Source: a virus. From it: a stretch of 64,000 nucleotides of DNA. The notes under the pieces are model-generated. The model ran no database searches. It was not told where the DNA came from and saw nothing but the letters and a program-made list of their open reading frames with translations. Positions 35,278 to 44,251 of this stretch are shown here, one piece after another; the stretch's first letter is position 1; each line of letters opens with the position of its first letter. The stretch covers positions 1 to 64,000 of IMG/VR virus record IMGVR_UViG_3300032245_001170; one strand, 5' to 3'. Made by a program: the position numbers and the translations under genes.

Positions 35278-35867
35278 CAAAAAACGTACATAGTAAAACC
35301 TCTAAAAAAGCAAAATTTGTAAAACATTTACCTTTTGAGGTTGCAAAAACCATTTCTGAAGCAAAATTTATTGCAGAGGATTTAGCAGAAGCTAATAGAT
35401 ACAACTATAGAGCTGTTGCCACCCTTAACGGTAACTCTGACGTCAGAGTTGGAGAAACAATCTATTTAGACAAGTTAGCACAAAATATGTCGGGGTATTG
35501 GACTGTGCTTTCAATTAGTCATCGTTTTGGTACAGGAAACACCACCTACCAGATGGACGTTTTGCTTGGAGCAGATTCCATAGGAAACGCAGATAACAAA
35601 AATGTCAGCAAAATTTCTGGAAAAAGAGATTTTGAGGCAGAGCTTTCAAACCAATCTTTAAAACCAAAGGGACCTAAGTTAAACAACTATACTATTGGTG
35701 TGAACAACGGAAGAACAGACTTAGGGGTTAAGGCTACTAAGTCATCTAAAAACATACCTGGTCCTAATACCAAACCCTTAGCTACAAAGTACACTCCAAA
35801 TATCTACAAAAATGAAGTTCCTGACTTTTCACAAGTTGGCAGACAAGTTACTTGGACGGCAAGATGA
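35274..35867 (+). CDS. gpD-like baseplate hub protein, C-terminal part
   Basis: 197 residues, ATG overlapping the previous stop by four bases (ATGA). Residues about 24-105 have the pattern of the last hub domain: ANRYNYRAVATLNGNSDVRV, GETIYLDKLAQNMSGYWTVL, and SISHRFGTGNTTYQMDVLLG. Residues beyond 110 are a Lys/Asn-rich tail. Together with the preceding gene it would make one complete hub subunit. It could be a separate chain or be joined by frameshifting. Confidence 0.65.
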   Translation: MTKNVHSKTSKKAKFVKHLPFEVAKTISEAKFIAEDLAEANRYNYRAVATLNGNSDVRVGETIYLDKLAQNMSGYWTVLSISHRFGTGNTTYQMDVLLGADSIGNADNKNVSKISGKRDFEAELSNQSLKPKGPKLNNYTIGVNNGRTDLGVKATKSSKNIPGPNTKPLATKYTPNIYKNEVPDFSQVGRQVTWTAR

Positions 35868-36397
35868 CTACAGGTATGGATTCAGAGTACATGCAAGACC
35901 CGCAGGGTCGAGTTAGGTTTTACGGAATCTATGAAGGCATTGTCAAAGAAATAAACGACCCCTTAAAAAAGGGAAGAATAAAAGTTCAGGTTACGGTTAC
36001 TGGACAAGAAGTGACCGACTGGGCTCGAGCAGTGCTGCCCATTACCTATAACGCAAATCACCCTGACCACCAAGAGCATACCGCCGCCCAAATAGCAGCG
36101 CTCCTAACAACCACCCCCGTTTCTGTAACAGACTCTAGGGGCGATACCGAGACTGTCCCTGCGTTAACCGTGGTGGCAAAAGCGGGGGCTGGTACCCTTA
36201 AACATCCACATAAAACTGCGGTAAACGCCGCAAAAGGGTGGAACGGGTCGGATCCTAAAACAAGTATGTTTAACGATGCGACTAATACGGACGAACACAC
36301 ACCACACCGTTTTGTTCCAAATAAGGGGCAAAGAGTGTGGATTATGTTTGTTGCAGGATTACTTGAAGAACCAGTTTGGATAGGAGTGCAGGCATGA
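35864..36397 (+). CDS. Baseplate spike protein with OB-fold (gp5/gpV-like)
   Basis: 177 residues from the ATG at 35864, chosen because it overlaps the previous stop as ATGA; a TTG at 35852 is less likely. GIYEGIVKEINDPLKKGRIK, VQVTVTGQEVTDWARAVLPI and the end RFVPNKGQRVWIMFVAGLLE, EPVWIGV are the two halves of the OB-fold domain found in gp5/gpV spike proteins. A variable loop between them is rich in His and Thr. It sits at the tip of the tail tube under the hub. Confidence 0.8.
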   Translation: MTTGMDSEYMQDPQGRVRFYGIYEGIVKEINDPLKKGRIKVQVTVTGQEVTDWARAVLPITYNANHPDHQEHTAAQIAALLTTTPVSVTDSRGDTETVPALTVVAKAGAGTLKHPHKTAVNAAKGWNGSDPKTSMFNDATNTDEHTPHRFVPNKGQRVWIMFVAGLLEEPVWIGVQA

Positions 36398-36780
36398 AGT
36401 CAATCTCTTTTCCGTTTACCTTAGATGATTTTGGCAAAGTAACTAGCACTACTGATCAAAAAAAGATATATCAAGATAAGCTTTTAACTTTGTTATCTAC
36501 AGCCGTGGGTGAGCGCCCTATGAGACCTACTTACGGAACCAACATTGCTTCCGCGATGTTTGAAAATCAAGGTAAAGTAGAAGCAGCAATCAATCAGGCA
36601 ATACGTACAGCTATTGGTAACTGGATTCCAGACGTAACAGTTGAACGAATAAACGTTAAAGGATTTTTAGACACGGGTGCAGTAACCGTGGAGTTAAATG
36701 TAACTTTACCTGATTTTGAAGAACTTAGCATTACGGTTGTAAGTACAACTTTAAATCCAGACGCGACTACTACGAGGTGA
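36394..36780 (+). CDS. Baseplate wedge protein gp25-like
   Basis: 128 residues from ATG 36394 (ATGA overlap with the spike gene). ISFPFTLDDFGKVTSTTDQK, LLTLLSTAVGERPMRPTYGT, and VTVERINVKGFLDTGAVTVE with a final LSITVV strand are the gp25/W (GPW) family pattern, including the ERPMRPxYG signature. It is the sheath-initiating wedge subunit, encoded just before the J-like gene as usual. Confidence 0.88.
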   Translation: MKSISFPFTLDDFGKVTSTTDQKKIYQDKLLTLLSTAVGERPMRPTYGTNIASAMFENQGKVEAAINQAIRTAIGNWIPDVTVERINVKGFLDTGAVTVELNVTLPDFEELSITVVSTTLNPDATTTR

Positions 36781-36786
36781 TGAAAA

Positions 36787-38343
36787 ATGGCTAATGACGT
36801 ACCTTCCCAGATAGATTACACTTCTAGAGACTATCAAGCTTTGGTAGAGGATTTAACAAGTCTAGTCAATGTTAGAACAAACTATGCCTGGGCAGCAGAT
36901 GATCCCAACGATCTTGGGTCTATTCTACTAGAATCATTTGCTTATATGGGGGACATTATGTCCTACTATATTGACAGAGTAGCTAATGAGCTAAGTATTG
37001 ATACTGCTGCACGTAGAAAAACAATCATTGATATTGGAAAACTTTACGGGTACCGTGTTTCTGGACCTACTCCTGCACGTGTTAATGTGCTATTTGAAAA
37101 CATCAGTGATCAAGCAATTGACATTCCAGTAGGAACTCAAGTGCTTGCAACTCTTTTATACGGAGATTTTACAGAAATTTATTTTGAAACAACTGCTAGC
37201 GCTACTCAATTAGCAGCTGGAGATACTGTGACTCTTGCCTGTCAAGAAGGAAAGACAGTAAATACAGACCGTCCAGACTTAATCAGCCCAACTACAAACA
37301 AACCTCTTCCAGTAAACCTTGGAATATCTGACGGAACTGCTGCTCAAACTCTAGAGCTTATCGATAGTAATATCGTAGATAACTCTGTAATTGTTTATGT
37401 TGGGCAAGGAGTAGCGTTTACCCCATGGAGTTATGTAGAGTCTTTAACTGAGGCGGGTCCTAATCAATTGGTATTTACTACCAGTGTTGATGATGAAGGC
37501 ACTACCTCAATTGAGTTTGGTGACGGCATTAACGGAGCTATTCCACCATCTAATCAAGTTATCAGTGCTCTTTACAGAATTAGCGCAGGAGCGGCTGGAA
37601 ACCTAAACTCAGGAACAATTGAAGAAGTAACTTTTATTCCTGGAAACATTGTTCCAGAGGCTATTGGTTACCTTGCAGTTTCTAACCCTTCTGCCTCCTT
37701 TGGAGGAGCTGATGGTGATGATAATGATCAGATACGGTCAAAGGTTAAGAAAGCAATCAGCACTCGTCGTAGAGCAATAACTATTGCAGACTATGCGGCA
37801 TTAGCTTCACAAGTACCTGGGGTGGGACGAACAAAAACTGTAGCTGCTGTATACAGCGCCGTAACCCTATATCTACAGTCTCAAAATGATGATTCAGTAA
37901 CTCCTGGAATTGTTAGCGGATCCCCTACGTTAAATTGGACAGAGCTATCTGCGGCGGTTTCCTCATACCTTTCAGATAAAATACCTGTAGGAACCACAGT
38001 TACTATTCAACCACCTACATACGTAGATTTTTATGTAACGCTAACTGTTACTGCAAATTCGTCATACAACAATGCAGATGTTGAGCAGGATATTAGAGAT
38101 GTATTCTTAAACCCTGGCGGTTTGTTTGCTTATGAAAGCGTTAGTTTTGGTCAACTAGTTGCTTATTCAGCAGTCATGGCTAAAGCTGCGGGAGTAGAAG
38201 GCGTGGAGTCCATCGTAATTGCAAAGCTAAACACAGACAACACAAGTACGGCTCCTACCTCTGGAGTCCAATTAACCAATGGTCAGATACCGGTATTGCA
38301 AACTACAAACCTAATCATTAACGTAACTGGTGGTTTGTCATGA
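36787..38343 (+). CDS. Baseplate J-like wedge protein
   Basis: 518 residues. IDYTSRDYQALVEDL, DPNDLGSILLESFAYMGDIM, SYYIDRVANELSIDTA, and RKTIIDIGKLYGYRVSGPTP are typical of the J/gp6 family. The C-terminal half has IEFGDGINGAIPPSNQVISA, GGADGDDNDQIRSKVKKAI, and RAITIADYAALASQVPGVGR, which mark Baseplate_J. It forms the iris of the baseplate that opens on contraction. Confidence 0.92.
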   Translation: MANDVPSQIDYTSRDYQALVEDLTSLVNVRTNYAWAADDPNDLGSILLESFAYMGDIMSYYIDRVANELSIDTAARRKTIIDIGKLYGYRVSGPTPARVNVLFENISDQAIDIPVGTQVLATLLYGDFTEIYFETTASATQLAAGDTVTLACQEGKTVNTDRPDLISPTTNKPLPVNLGISDGTAAQTLELIDSNIVDNSVIVYVGQGVAFTPWSYVESLTEAGPNQLVFTTSVDDEGTTSIEFGDGINGAIPPSNQVISALYRISAGAAGNLNSGTIEEVTFIPGNIVPEAIGYLAVSNPSASFGGADGDDNDQIRSKVKKAISTRRRAITIADYAALASQVPGVGRTKTVAAVYSAVTLYLQSQNDDSVTPGIVSGSPTLNWTELSAAVSSYLSDKIPVGTTVTIQPPTYVDFYVTLTVTANSSYNNADVEQDIRDVFLNPGGLFAYESVSFGQLVAYSAVMAKAAGVEGVESIVIAKLNTDNTSTAPTSGVQLTNGQIPVLQTTNLIINVTGGLS

Positions 38344-38395
38344 CAGCAGAACTAAAGTCTTAGAGAATAACCCAAGAGAATAGAATAGGTGAGAA

Positions 38396-38917
38396 ATGGC
38401 TGCTCAGTACCCGTCGTCAATTAGGTCTTTTACCCCAAAGGTAGACCTTGTAGATACAGTATTTGCTGATCACGTAAACGTCTTACAGGACGAGACACGT
38501 GCCCTGCAGGTATCCCTTGGAACTAGCCTACTATCGTCTAACTACTCAGGTACTCATGCCCCTACAACTACCTGGTCATCTTTATCTGCTCGATTAGCTA
38601 ACATTGAGTTTGGCTTAGCTACAGGAGTAGCCACTGCCCCTTACTTTAAGAAAACCGGAGATACCGTTTCTCCAGCTTCTGGAATAGTAGGGCTTACAGC
38701 AAAAACAACCGCTGGAACTGCAAACCTCATTGAAACAAGGAACGCAGCAAATACTCTTAGATTTAATGTTGACTTTGATGGCCTACCAAAAGTAGGTACC
38801 GCAGAAGTTCTTTATGTAGGTGGAACTGCTTATACAAGTCTTACTACCGTAGTAAATGCTATCGAAACAATCGCAAAAGGAAATAGATTTAATCCATTTT
38901 TACTAGCTGGTATGTAA
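38396..38917 (+). CDS. Tail fibre/baseplate-associated protein
   Basis: 173 residues. It starts with YPSSIRSFTPKVDLVDTVFA, then DHVNVLQDETRALQVSLGT, a motif common at the N-terminus of actinobacterial phage fibre proteins that anchors them to the baseplate. It continues with a beta-rich domain (FKKTGDTVSPASGIVGLTAK, LRFNVDFDGLPKVGTAEVLY) resembling a small trimeric fibre shaft. It is likely a short fibre between wedge and receptor-binding protein. Confidence 0.65.
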   Translation: MAAQYPSSIRSFTPKVDLVDTVFADHVNVLQDETRALQVSLGTSLLSSNYSGTHAPTTTWSSLSARLANIEFGLATGVATAPYFKKTGDTVSPASGIVGLTAKTTAGTANLIETRNAANTLRFNVDFDGLPKVGTAEVLYVGGTAYTSLTTVVNAIETIAKGNRFNPFLLAGM

Positions 38918-38934
38918 ACTAATAGGGGCAAAAC

Positions 38935-41900
38935 ATGGCAAAATATGCATTTGGGATTTATGGCGATCCTAGTTTTAAGTACGGTCAAAGCGATGCTGAC
39001 CGCCTGTACTACTCCTCCCAAATTACTGCATGGGCATACGACTACGGAGTTATTTCCCTTCGTTGGAAAGCGGTTACCGCAAACCCTGCATCTATTGCCT
39101 TAGGAGAACAGTTAACTCACTGGAGATTAACAAAAACTTTTACTGGTACTCCAGACGGTGCTTATGTTGGAGACGTTGTTCTATCTGGCAGCACTGGATC
39201 ATATTTAACTAGCTATATAGATACTGCTTCAGACCTGTCTCAAGAAAACAGAGAAGTTACCTATACTCTATGGATTTTCAGTACTTTAAATGGTTGGATT
39301 AATTGTGGCACCTCTAAAGTAAACACAATTATTGAAAATAAAACTCAACGTTATTTTAAAAATTGGCTTCCAGCTGCTTGGCTAAACGAAGTTGAAGGTG
39401 TTGGGGATGCCGTTGGAGAGTACGAAGAAAATGAATTTACTGCTGTTCTGGATGCGTATGGTTTTGAGTATGACAAGATAAAAGCTCAGGCAGAACTTCT
39501 ATATAACTCTTTTGACGCTTATAAAATTCCATCTAACCTGTTAAAAAACAAAATTACAGATTTAGGGTTTATTTACGAACCCGCTCTTGGAGACACTTAC
39601 CATAGATCCCTGTATAAAACAGGAAACTTCATAAACTCAGCTAAAGGAACTAGTGCTGGCATTACAACCTACACCACTGCTTTAACTCACTGGGATAGTG
39701 GCATTGCCTATGGAAATAATTTATTTTTAGACTACAACGATTCTTCTTTTGAAGAGTCCGTAGGTCGTTGGGCGGCAACTAACGGCACTGTGGGCATCTG
39801 TACATATGCAAACACCTTATCTACTTTAGGGGTTGGTTTAACACCTCCAAAGCCAACTTTGGTAAATAAAGACTACCCTCTACGTCAAATATCTTTAGGA
39901 GTAGTGACAGCTTCAAGTACTAGTGATATTACCTTACGCTGCCCATCAAGCTCTGCAAGTGCAATTCTTTACGGAATTCCAGTAGAAGCCAACTCTAGGT
40001 ATATGTTTAAAGGATTTATTAGAGCAATAACTAATTCTTTTACCGCAGTAGCTAAAATTCAATGGTTTGATAGCGCCGGTAATTCTATATCTACAAGTAC
40101 TTCAGGACCAACTCTTTCGGCTACTACCGGTTACTGGTCTGAGTTTAGATCAGCATCTTCTGGTGTAGAAGACGGCTTAGTAGCCCCAAGTAATGCTGTA
40201 TATGCTAAACCTACTTTAGTTATTACTCCTACAGCTGGGTCAGATAAGTTTGTATTAGATATGCTTCAGTTTAGAAAACTTCCAGTTAGTGAAATTACAA
40301 TTAGTGGTAAATTGCCAGCTTTAGTATACGAAGACCCTAGACTTGTTAAGTTAAACATTAAAACAGACTTAGAAAACTTAATCCCTAATCCAGGTTTTGA
40401 TTTAGGAACTACTGGTTGGGAACCATTTAATGCTGAGTTAATACAGGTAACGCCTGCCCCAGCAAACTCTGCTATTTTTGGTAACGCTGTAGCAAAGCTC
40501 ACTGCTCTATCTAACGGAAGAGTAGCGCTTGTATCTGATTGGATTCCAGTAACCCCGGGAGCTCCGCATAATTTTGCTATTTACGCAAGTGGAGCAGCAA
40601 AAGTAGCAAAAGCAAGAATTGAATTTTCTGCACCGCAAACACAAGAAGAGCAGACTACCGTTCTTATTGATGGGGATGGGCGATACTTCAAATCAGAACC
40701 TTATTACGTCGATGGAGACCCACTAACACTTACAAACAGCGCAACACGTTTGTATGTGCAGGCAGTATCGGCTGTTTCTACACCGGATTACGGCAACCCC
40801 CTATGTAAAGTATCTATTTACATAGATAATGCTGTGGCAGGTGACGTATTTTATTTTGATGGCGCTATTTTAGCAGAAGCAACTAAAGTTGTTGATTATT
40901 TCCAAGGTAACGGTGCTCCAGTGCCTAATGACCCAAACGTTAATTATTATTACAAAACTAGTGATTGTTTTTGGGAGCGTAGGAATCAAGTAAACCTAGT
41001 GTCTATTTCCTCTTTAGAAAATGCAAGTAAATGGACGGCAGCTTCCGGAACTACCTTGACTATAAGTACTTCCGAATTTAAGTACGGAACCAGTTCTTTA
41101 AGCGTATCTGCCTCAGGAGGTGGCTCTGCATCTACGGTAGTAAAACTTCCTATGGGGGCAGCGTTGGGCGGGGAAGACTTAATCATCTCTACCTACGTAA
41201 AGGGAGTAGCTGGTCTTTACTCGATCAGCACTAACGGTCAAATGTCAGGTAATTTTAGAATTACTGTTCCAAACGTTTGGACCCGTATTGAAACTAAAAG
41301 AGTTTCTGTAGCAGGAGAAACGCAGTTTACTATTACAGTTTCTTTAACAGAAGCTGGTACCGGAACTAAAGTATTTTTCTTAGACGGCATTCAAGCAGAA
41401 TATGGAAGAGTAGCAACTCCTTACATCGACCCCGCTGATCCAGAAACATCTGTGTTTACAAATCCATCTGATGCACTAGAGACTTTGTCTGTAGCTAATA
41501 GTCTTATGGTAGGTAGTGGTACAAGTTATTATGCAAATCGCTATATACAAAAGACAGCTAGATTAAAATCAACACTAGGAAGCTTTATGCCCGCAGGATC
41601 CACGTGGTCTATTGAACCTTCTTCAGAATTACTTGGTTTTCCGGATGTTGAAGACAATCTTGCTCCTTCAGGATCATTTGAAAACAGTACCTATGGATGG
41701 TCTGGTGTTTCTGCAACCCTTACTAGAACTACTGCTAGAGGAAGCATCTTTGATGAGACCCTTGTTCAAGGTGCCGCTTACGCAAAAGTAAAAGCTTCTG
41801 GCTCAGGAACTTTTGGTGCTATAACAAATCTAATCTCAGTAATACCTGGAAAGGGATACTACGGATCTGTAGCAATCCGCCCAGAAAACGAAGATGCATA

Positions 41901-42363
41901 TGGAACTTATGTTATGACCCTTAAATGGTACGACTTAGCGCAAAACTTCTTAAGAGAAAAGACAGACACTGTAGTATTGAATCGTGGAGATCGCTGGGCA
42001 TACTTAAACATTGTTGCTCCCGGATCTAAGACGGTTACTTTATCTTCTCTTTCCGTAGCATCTAACGTAGTTACTGTAACTACTGTAGGAAATCACGGAT
42101 TCTCAATAGGTGAAGAACTATACGTAGGTATTGGTGAGTCGGCCTATGCCGCCCTTAACGGCAGTGTTACTATTACGGCAGTAACCCCCAATACCTTTTC
42201 ATATAGCCAGACTTTTGCTAATACGGCGTCTACTGAAATAACCGGAAGAGCAACATTTGCTAATACCAGCATTGGTTTTGCAAAAATTCAGGTTACCTGC
42301 ACCCCTTCAGTTTCAGGAACAGGCCGAGTCTTCCACCTTGACAAGGTTTTGTTTAGAAGGTAG
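38935..42363 (+). CDS. P2 gpI-like tail protein fused to carbohydrate-binding-like modules
   Basis: 1142 residues. Residues about 10-125 look like a fibronectin-type domain. Residues about 138-245 have the gpI-like pattern RYFKNWLPAAWLNEVEG, YGFEYDKIKAQAELLYNSFD, and GDTYHRSLYKTGNFINSAKG. Four jelly-roll modules of the CBM4/9 type follow, marked by DYNDSSFEESVGRWAATNG (near 265), NLIPNPGFDLGTTGWEPF (near 483), SSLENASKWTAASGTTLT (near 694), and NLAPSGSFENSTYGWSG (near 908). A last beta module contains NHGFSIGEELYVG. Baseplate attachment and glycan binding in one chain suggest the main receptor-binding protein. Confidence 0.75.
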   Translation: MAKYAFGIYGDPSFKYGQSDADRLYYSSQITAWAYDYGVISLRWKAVTANPASIALGEQLTHWRLTKTFTGTPDGAYVGDVVLSGSTGSYLTSYIDTASDLSQENREVTYTLWIFSTLNGWINCGTSKVNTIIENKTQRYFKNWLPAAWLNEVEGVGDAVGEYEENEFTAVLDAYGFEYDKIKAQAELLYNSFDAYKIPSNLLKNKITDLGFIYEPALGDTYHRSLYKTGNFINSAKGTSAGITTYTTALTHWDSGIAYGNNLFLDYNDSSFEESVGRWAATNGTVGICTYANTLSTLGVGLTPPKPTLVNKDYPLRQISLGVVTASSTSDITLRCPSSSASAILYGIPVEANSRYMFKGFIRAITNSFTAVAKIQWFDSAGNSISTSTSGPTLSATTGYWSEFRSASSGVEDGLVAPSNAVYAKPTLVITPTAGSDKFVLDMLQFRKLPVSEITISGKLPALVYEDPRLVKLNIKTDLENLIPNPGFDLGTTGWEPFNAELIQVTPAPANSAIFGNAVAKLTALSNGRVALVSDWIPVTPGAPHNFAIYASGAAKVAKARIEFSAPQTQEEQTTVLIDGDGRYFKSEPYYVDGDPLTLTNSATRLYVQAVSAVSTPDYGNPLCKVSIYIDNAVAGDVFYFDGAILAEATKVVDYFQGNGAPVPNDPNVNYYYKTSDCFWERRNQVNLVSISSLENASKWTAASGTTLTISTSEFKYGTSSLSVSASGGGSASTVVKLPMGAALGGEDLIISTYVKGVAGLYSISTNGQMSGNFRITVPNVWTRIETKRVSVAGETQFTITVSLTEAGTGTKVFFLDGIQAEYGRVATPYIDPADPETSVFTNPSDALETLSVANSLMVGSGTSYYANRYIQKTARLKSTLGSFMPAGSTWSIEPSSELLGFPDVEDNLAPSGSFENSTYGWSGVSATLTRTTARGSIFDETLVQGAAYAKVKASGSGTFGAITNLISVIPGKGYYGSVAIRPENEDAYGTYVMTLKWYDLAQNFLREKTDTVVLNRGDRWAYLNIVAPGSKTVTLSSLSVASNVVTVTTVGNHGFSIGEELYVGIGESAYAALNGSVTITAVTPNTFSYSQTFANTASTEITGRATFANTSIGFAKIQVTCTPSVSGTGRVFHLDKVLFRR

Positions 42364-42373
42364 GTTTCTGGCT

Positions 42374-42649
42374 ATGACAGAACTTCTAGTGGCAGCTTGG
42401 GCAACAGCCTGTCTATTAACAGCCATAGAAGAACTATTAATATCCTTAGGAAAATGGAGGGGCCTACTTGCCCTCTCTATGAGCACAGTAGCGTGCTTAG
42501 TTCTTATGCCGATAGGGTGGAATTTAATTTTCTACGTCCTCGCCTCCGCTTTTGTGGGGCTAACCTCTTCTGTGGTTATTGAAAATCTTGTAACGGGAAC
42601 CCCAGAAAGAATTCAACGCGGCTTGCCAAGAAGGGTACCTCCCCTATAG
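42374..42649 (+). CDS. Small membrane protein
   Basis: 91 residues from the ATG at 42374. A longer frame from 42257 lies inside the previous gene and is not needed. It has three hydrophobic segments: TELLVAAWATACLLTAI (about 2-18), GLLALSMSTVACLVLMPIGW (about 30-49), and LIFYVLASAFVGLTSSVVI (about 51-69), then a basic tail (RIQRGLPRRVPPL). It resembles a small holin or membrane-anchored accessory protein at the end of the tail operon. The true holin may instead lie beside the endolysin at 62 kb. The promoter of the replication operon lies in its last codons. Confidence 0.55.
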   Translation: MTELLVAAWATACLLTAIEELLISLGKWRGLLALSMSTVACLVLMPIGWNLIFYVLASAFVGLTSSVVIENLVTGTPERIQRGLPRRVPPL

Positions 42650-42650
42650 A
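42623..42650 (+). promoter_or_regulatory. Promoter of the replication operon
   Basis: TTGCCA (42623-42628) and TATAGA (42645-42650) with a 16-base spacer give 5/6 and 4/6 matches to sigma70 boxes. It sits exactly at the border between tail and replication genes. Transcription would start near 42656-42658, inside the 5' arm of the hairpin at 42650-42674. Confidence 0.55.
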
Positions 42651-42674
42651 GTCTGCTCCGACAAGGAGGAGACT
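42650..42674 (+). promoter_or_regulatory. Hairpin burying the ribosome site of the replication operon
   Basis: agtctgctcc (42650-42659) pairs with ggaggagact (42665-42674) around the loop gacaa, with one G-G mismatch in the middle. The Shine-Dalgarno sequence ggaggag is within the 3' arm and the stem ends directly before the ATG at 42675. In RNA reading through from the tail operon this should block initiation; RNA started at the adjacent promoter would lack most of the 5' arm. Confidence 0.6.
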
Positions 42675-43577
42675 ATGAAGTCACCATATTCAGACCCAAA
42701 CCTTTCGCTACGTGCTAGAGGTTTATTTGCCTATTACGTTGAAGTTGGACGTGTGTTATCTGCCGACGAAATGTCTGCATCTGTACCAGAAGGTCGAGAT
42801 GCAATTAGAAATGCTATGGCAGAATTAAAACTGCATCGATATATAAAAGCCGTAAGGCATCAAGATAATTCTGGTCAATGGAGAACAAATCTCAAATTCA
42901 CCGACGACGGATTATCAGGCGTTCTATACATTGACAGAGGTACAATGACTAATACTAATACTAGTGATATGTCTACTAGAGTTAAGAGTATAGATACAGT
43001 TACTAACGTAACTGTATCTATAGAGGCTGCGCCTCAAACAGAGAAAGGAACTGAGATGGCATGGGATATGTTCGAAGACAGCACAGACCCGAAACCTAAG
43101 AAGAAGGTTTTGGATACTGAAGATGATTCTGGTGCTATAGGAAAAGTTAATACTTTGAAGGTGGGCGGTGCTCGCCGTAAAAAAACTAGGGTTGAGGTAG
43201 AGGCCCGTAATAGAATCAATGTTCCGGAAGAAGACTGGTCAACTAATGATCTTGTTGCAGAATTCTACGACCTGTACATGGCTACCTGCGGTGGCAGTGG
43301 CGCAGTAAATCAAATCTCTGGAAAACAACTTGCTACTTGGATTAACAAACGAGTTGGTGAAGGTGTTGAACGCATTCACATTCTCAAGGGCATGCGGATG
43401 TTCTTTGGAGATACCCGAGTTATCGCAGACCCCGGTTTTGGACTTCCGATGTATCAAAGATTTATGAAGTACTACGGAATGATTCACGGAATGGTAAGTC
43501 GAGTTGACGAACCGATTGGTTTGGACGAAGATACGTTAGCGCATCAGGAAAAGATGCTGAAACTATTGGAGAGCTAA
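42675..43577 (+). CDS. Helix-turn-helix replication protein, probable initiator or helicase-loader partner
   Basis: 300 residues, first gene of the replication operon. The N-terminal 85 residues form a winged helix: LSLRARGLFAYYVEVG, LSADEMSASVPEGRDAIRNA, MAELKLHRYIKAVRHQDNSG. This is the arrangement of phage replication initiators of the DnaD/O-protein type. A charged linker (about 90-175) is followed by a helical C-terminal domain (LVAEFYDLYMATCGGSGAVN, QLATWINKRVGEGVERIHIL). The next gene is a DnaC-like loader, so the pair probably recruits DnaB to the phage origin. Start fixed by the flush ribosome-site hairpin. Confidence 0.6.
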   Translation: MKSPYSDPNLSLRARGLFAYYVEVGRVLSADEMSASVPEGRDAIRNAMAELKLHRYIKAVRHQDNSGQWRTNLKFTDDGLSGVLYIDRGTMTNTNTSDMSTRVKSIDTVTNVTVSIEAAPQTEKGTEMAWDMFEDSTDPKPKKKVLDTEDDSGAIGKVNTLKVGGARRKKTRVEVEARNRINVPEEDWSTNDLVAEFYDLYMATCGGSGAVNQISGKQLATWINKRVGEGVERIHILKGMRMFFGDTRVIADPGFGLPMYQRFMKYYGMIHGMVSRVDEPIGLDEDTLAHQEKMLKLLES

Positions 43578-44251
43578 TGTACAAACTTGAAGACGTGGCT
43601 CCTAGCCTTAGAGCACAGATCAGGGCAGCCAACCTCCCAATGAAAACCGTTGGGTTGGAGTTCTCTGATTTGACTCCAAACAGCTCCTTTGAAAAGGTTC
43701 AAAAATGGATCGATTCAGTTAAGGCTGGCAAAGTCGTACAAGCGGCTGGAAGCCCTAATTGCGGTAAGGGTCTACTGCTCCTAGGTAAACCTGGTCACGG
43801 CAAGACTACTATCGCCTCTGTGGCCCTCCAGGAGCTTATTAGGGGTATGTCAGCCGAGACCTGGGGCTCCCCAAATACGACCCTTAGGCGTCCAGGGCTT
43901 TTTATGGACTATCCAAGGCTTCTTCGAATCGAGAAGTCTCAATGGGATGACTTTGATGATGCGACTGAAACTATGATCAATGGGATCTATGGAGACGGTC
44001 CCAAGGAAAACGTCATTCGAACATTTGTTCTAGACGATATCGGTAAAGAGCACAAAACCGCATCCGGTTGGGCAGAAGACAAGTTTGACGAATTGCTTCG
44101 TTCACGCTTTAATTCGGGATTACCAACTATCGTTACAAGTAATACACCGCTTAGTAGGTGGGAAGAGCAATACGGCGCACCAATGGCTAGCTTTGCCTAT
44201 GAAGCATTCATCATACTTGAGGTAAACTCTGGAAAGGATCTACGAAAATGA
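43577..44251 (+). CDS. DnaC-like helicase loader ATPase
   Basis: 224 residues, TAATG overlap with the initiator-like gene. Walker A is GKPGHGKT (residues 70-77), Walker B TFVLDDIGKEH, followed by DKFDELLRSRFNSGLPTIVT and SNTPLSRW, which holds sensor-1 (TSN). This is the DnaC/IstB AAA+ pattern. It should load the DnaB-like helicase encoded at 44948. Confidence 0.85.
   Translation: MYKLEDVAPSLRAQIRAANLPMKTVGLEFSDLTPNSSFEKVQKWIDSVKAGKVVQAAGSPNCGKGLLLLGKPGHGKTTIASVALQELIRGMSAETWGSPNTTLRRPGLFMDYPRLLRIEKSQWDDFDDATETMINGIYGDGPKENVIRTFVLDDIGKEHKTASGWAEDKFDELLRSRFNSGLPTIVTSNTPLSRWEEQYGAPMASFAYEAFIILEVNSGKDLRK

Noticed and set aside
42257-42373. Longer start for the small membrane protein at 42257
   Set aside because: The extra 39 residues overlap the end of the receptor-binding gene, are not hydrophobic and lack a ribosome site; the ATG at 42374 gives a clean membrane protein.
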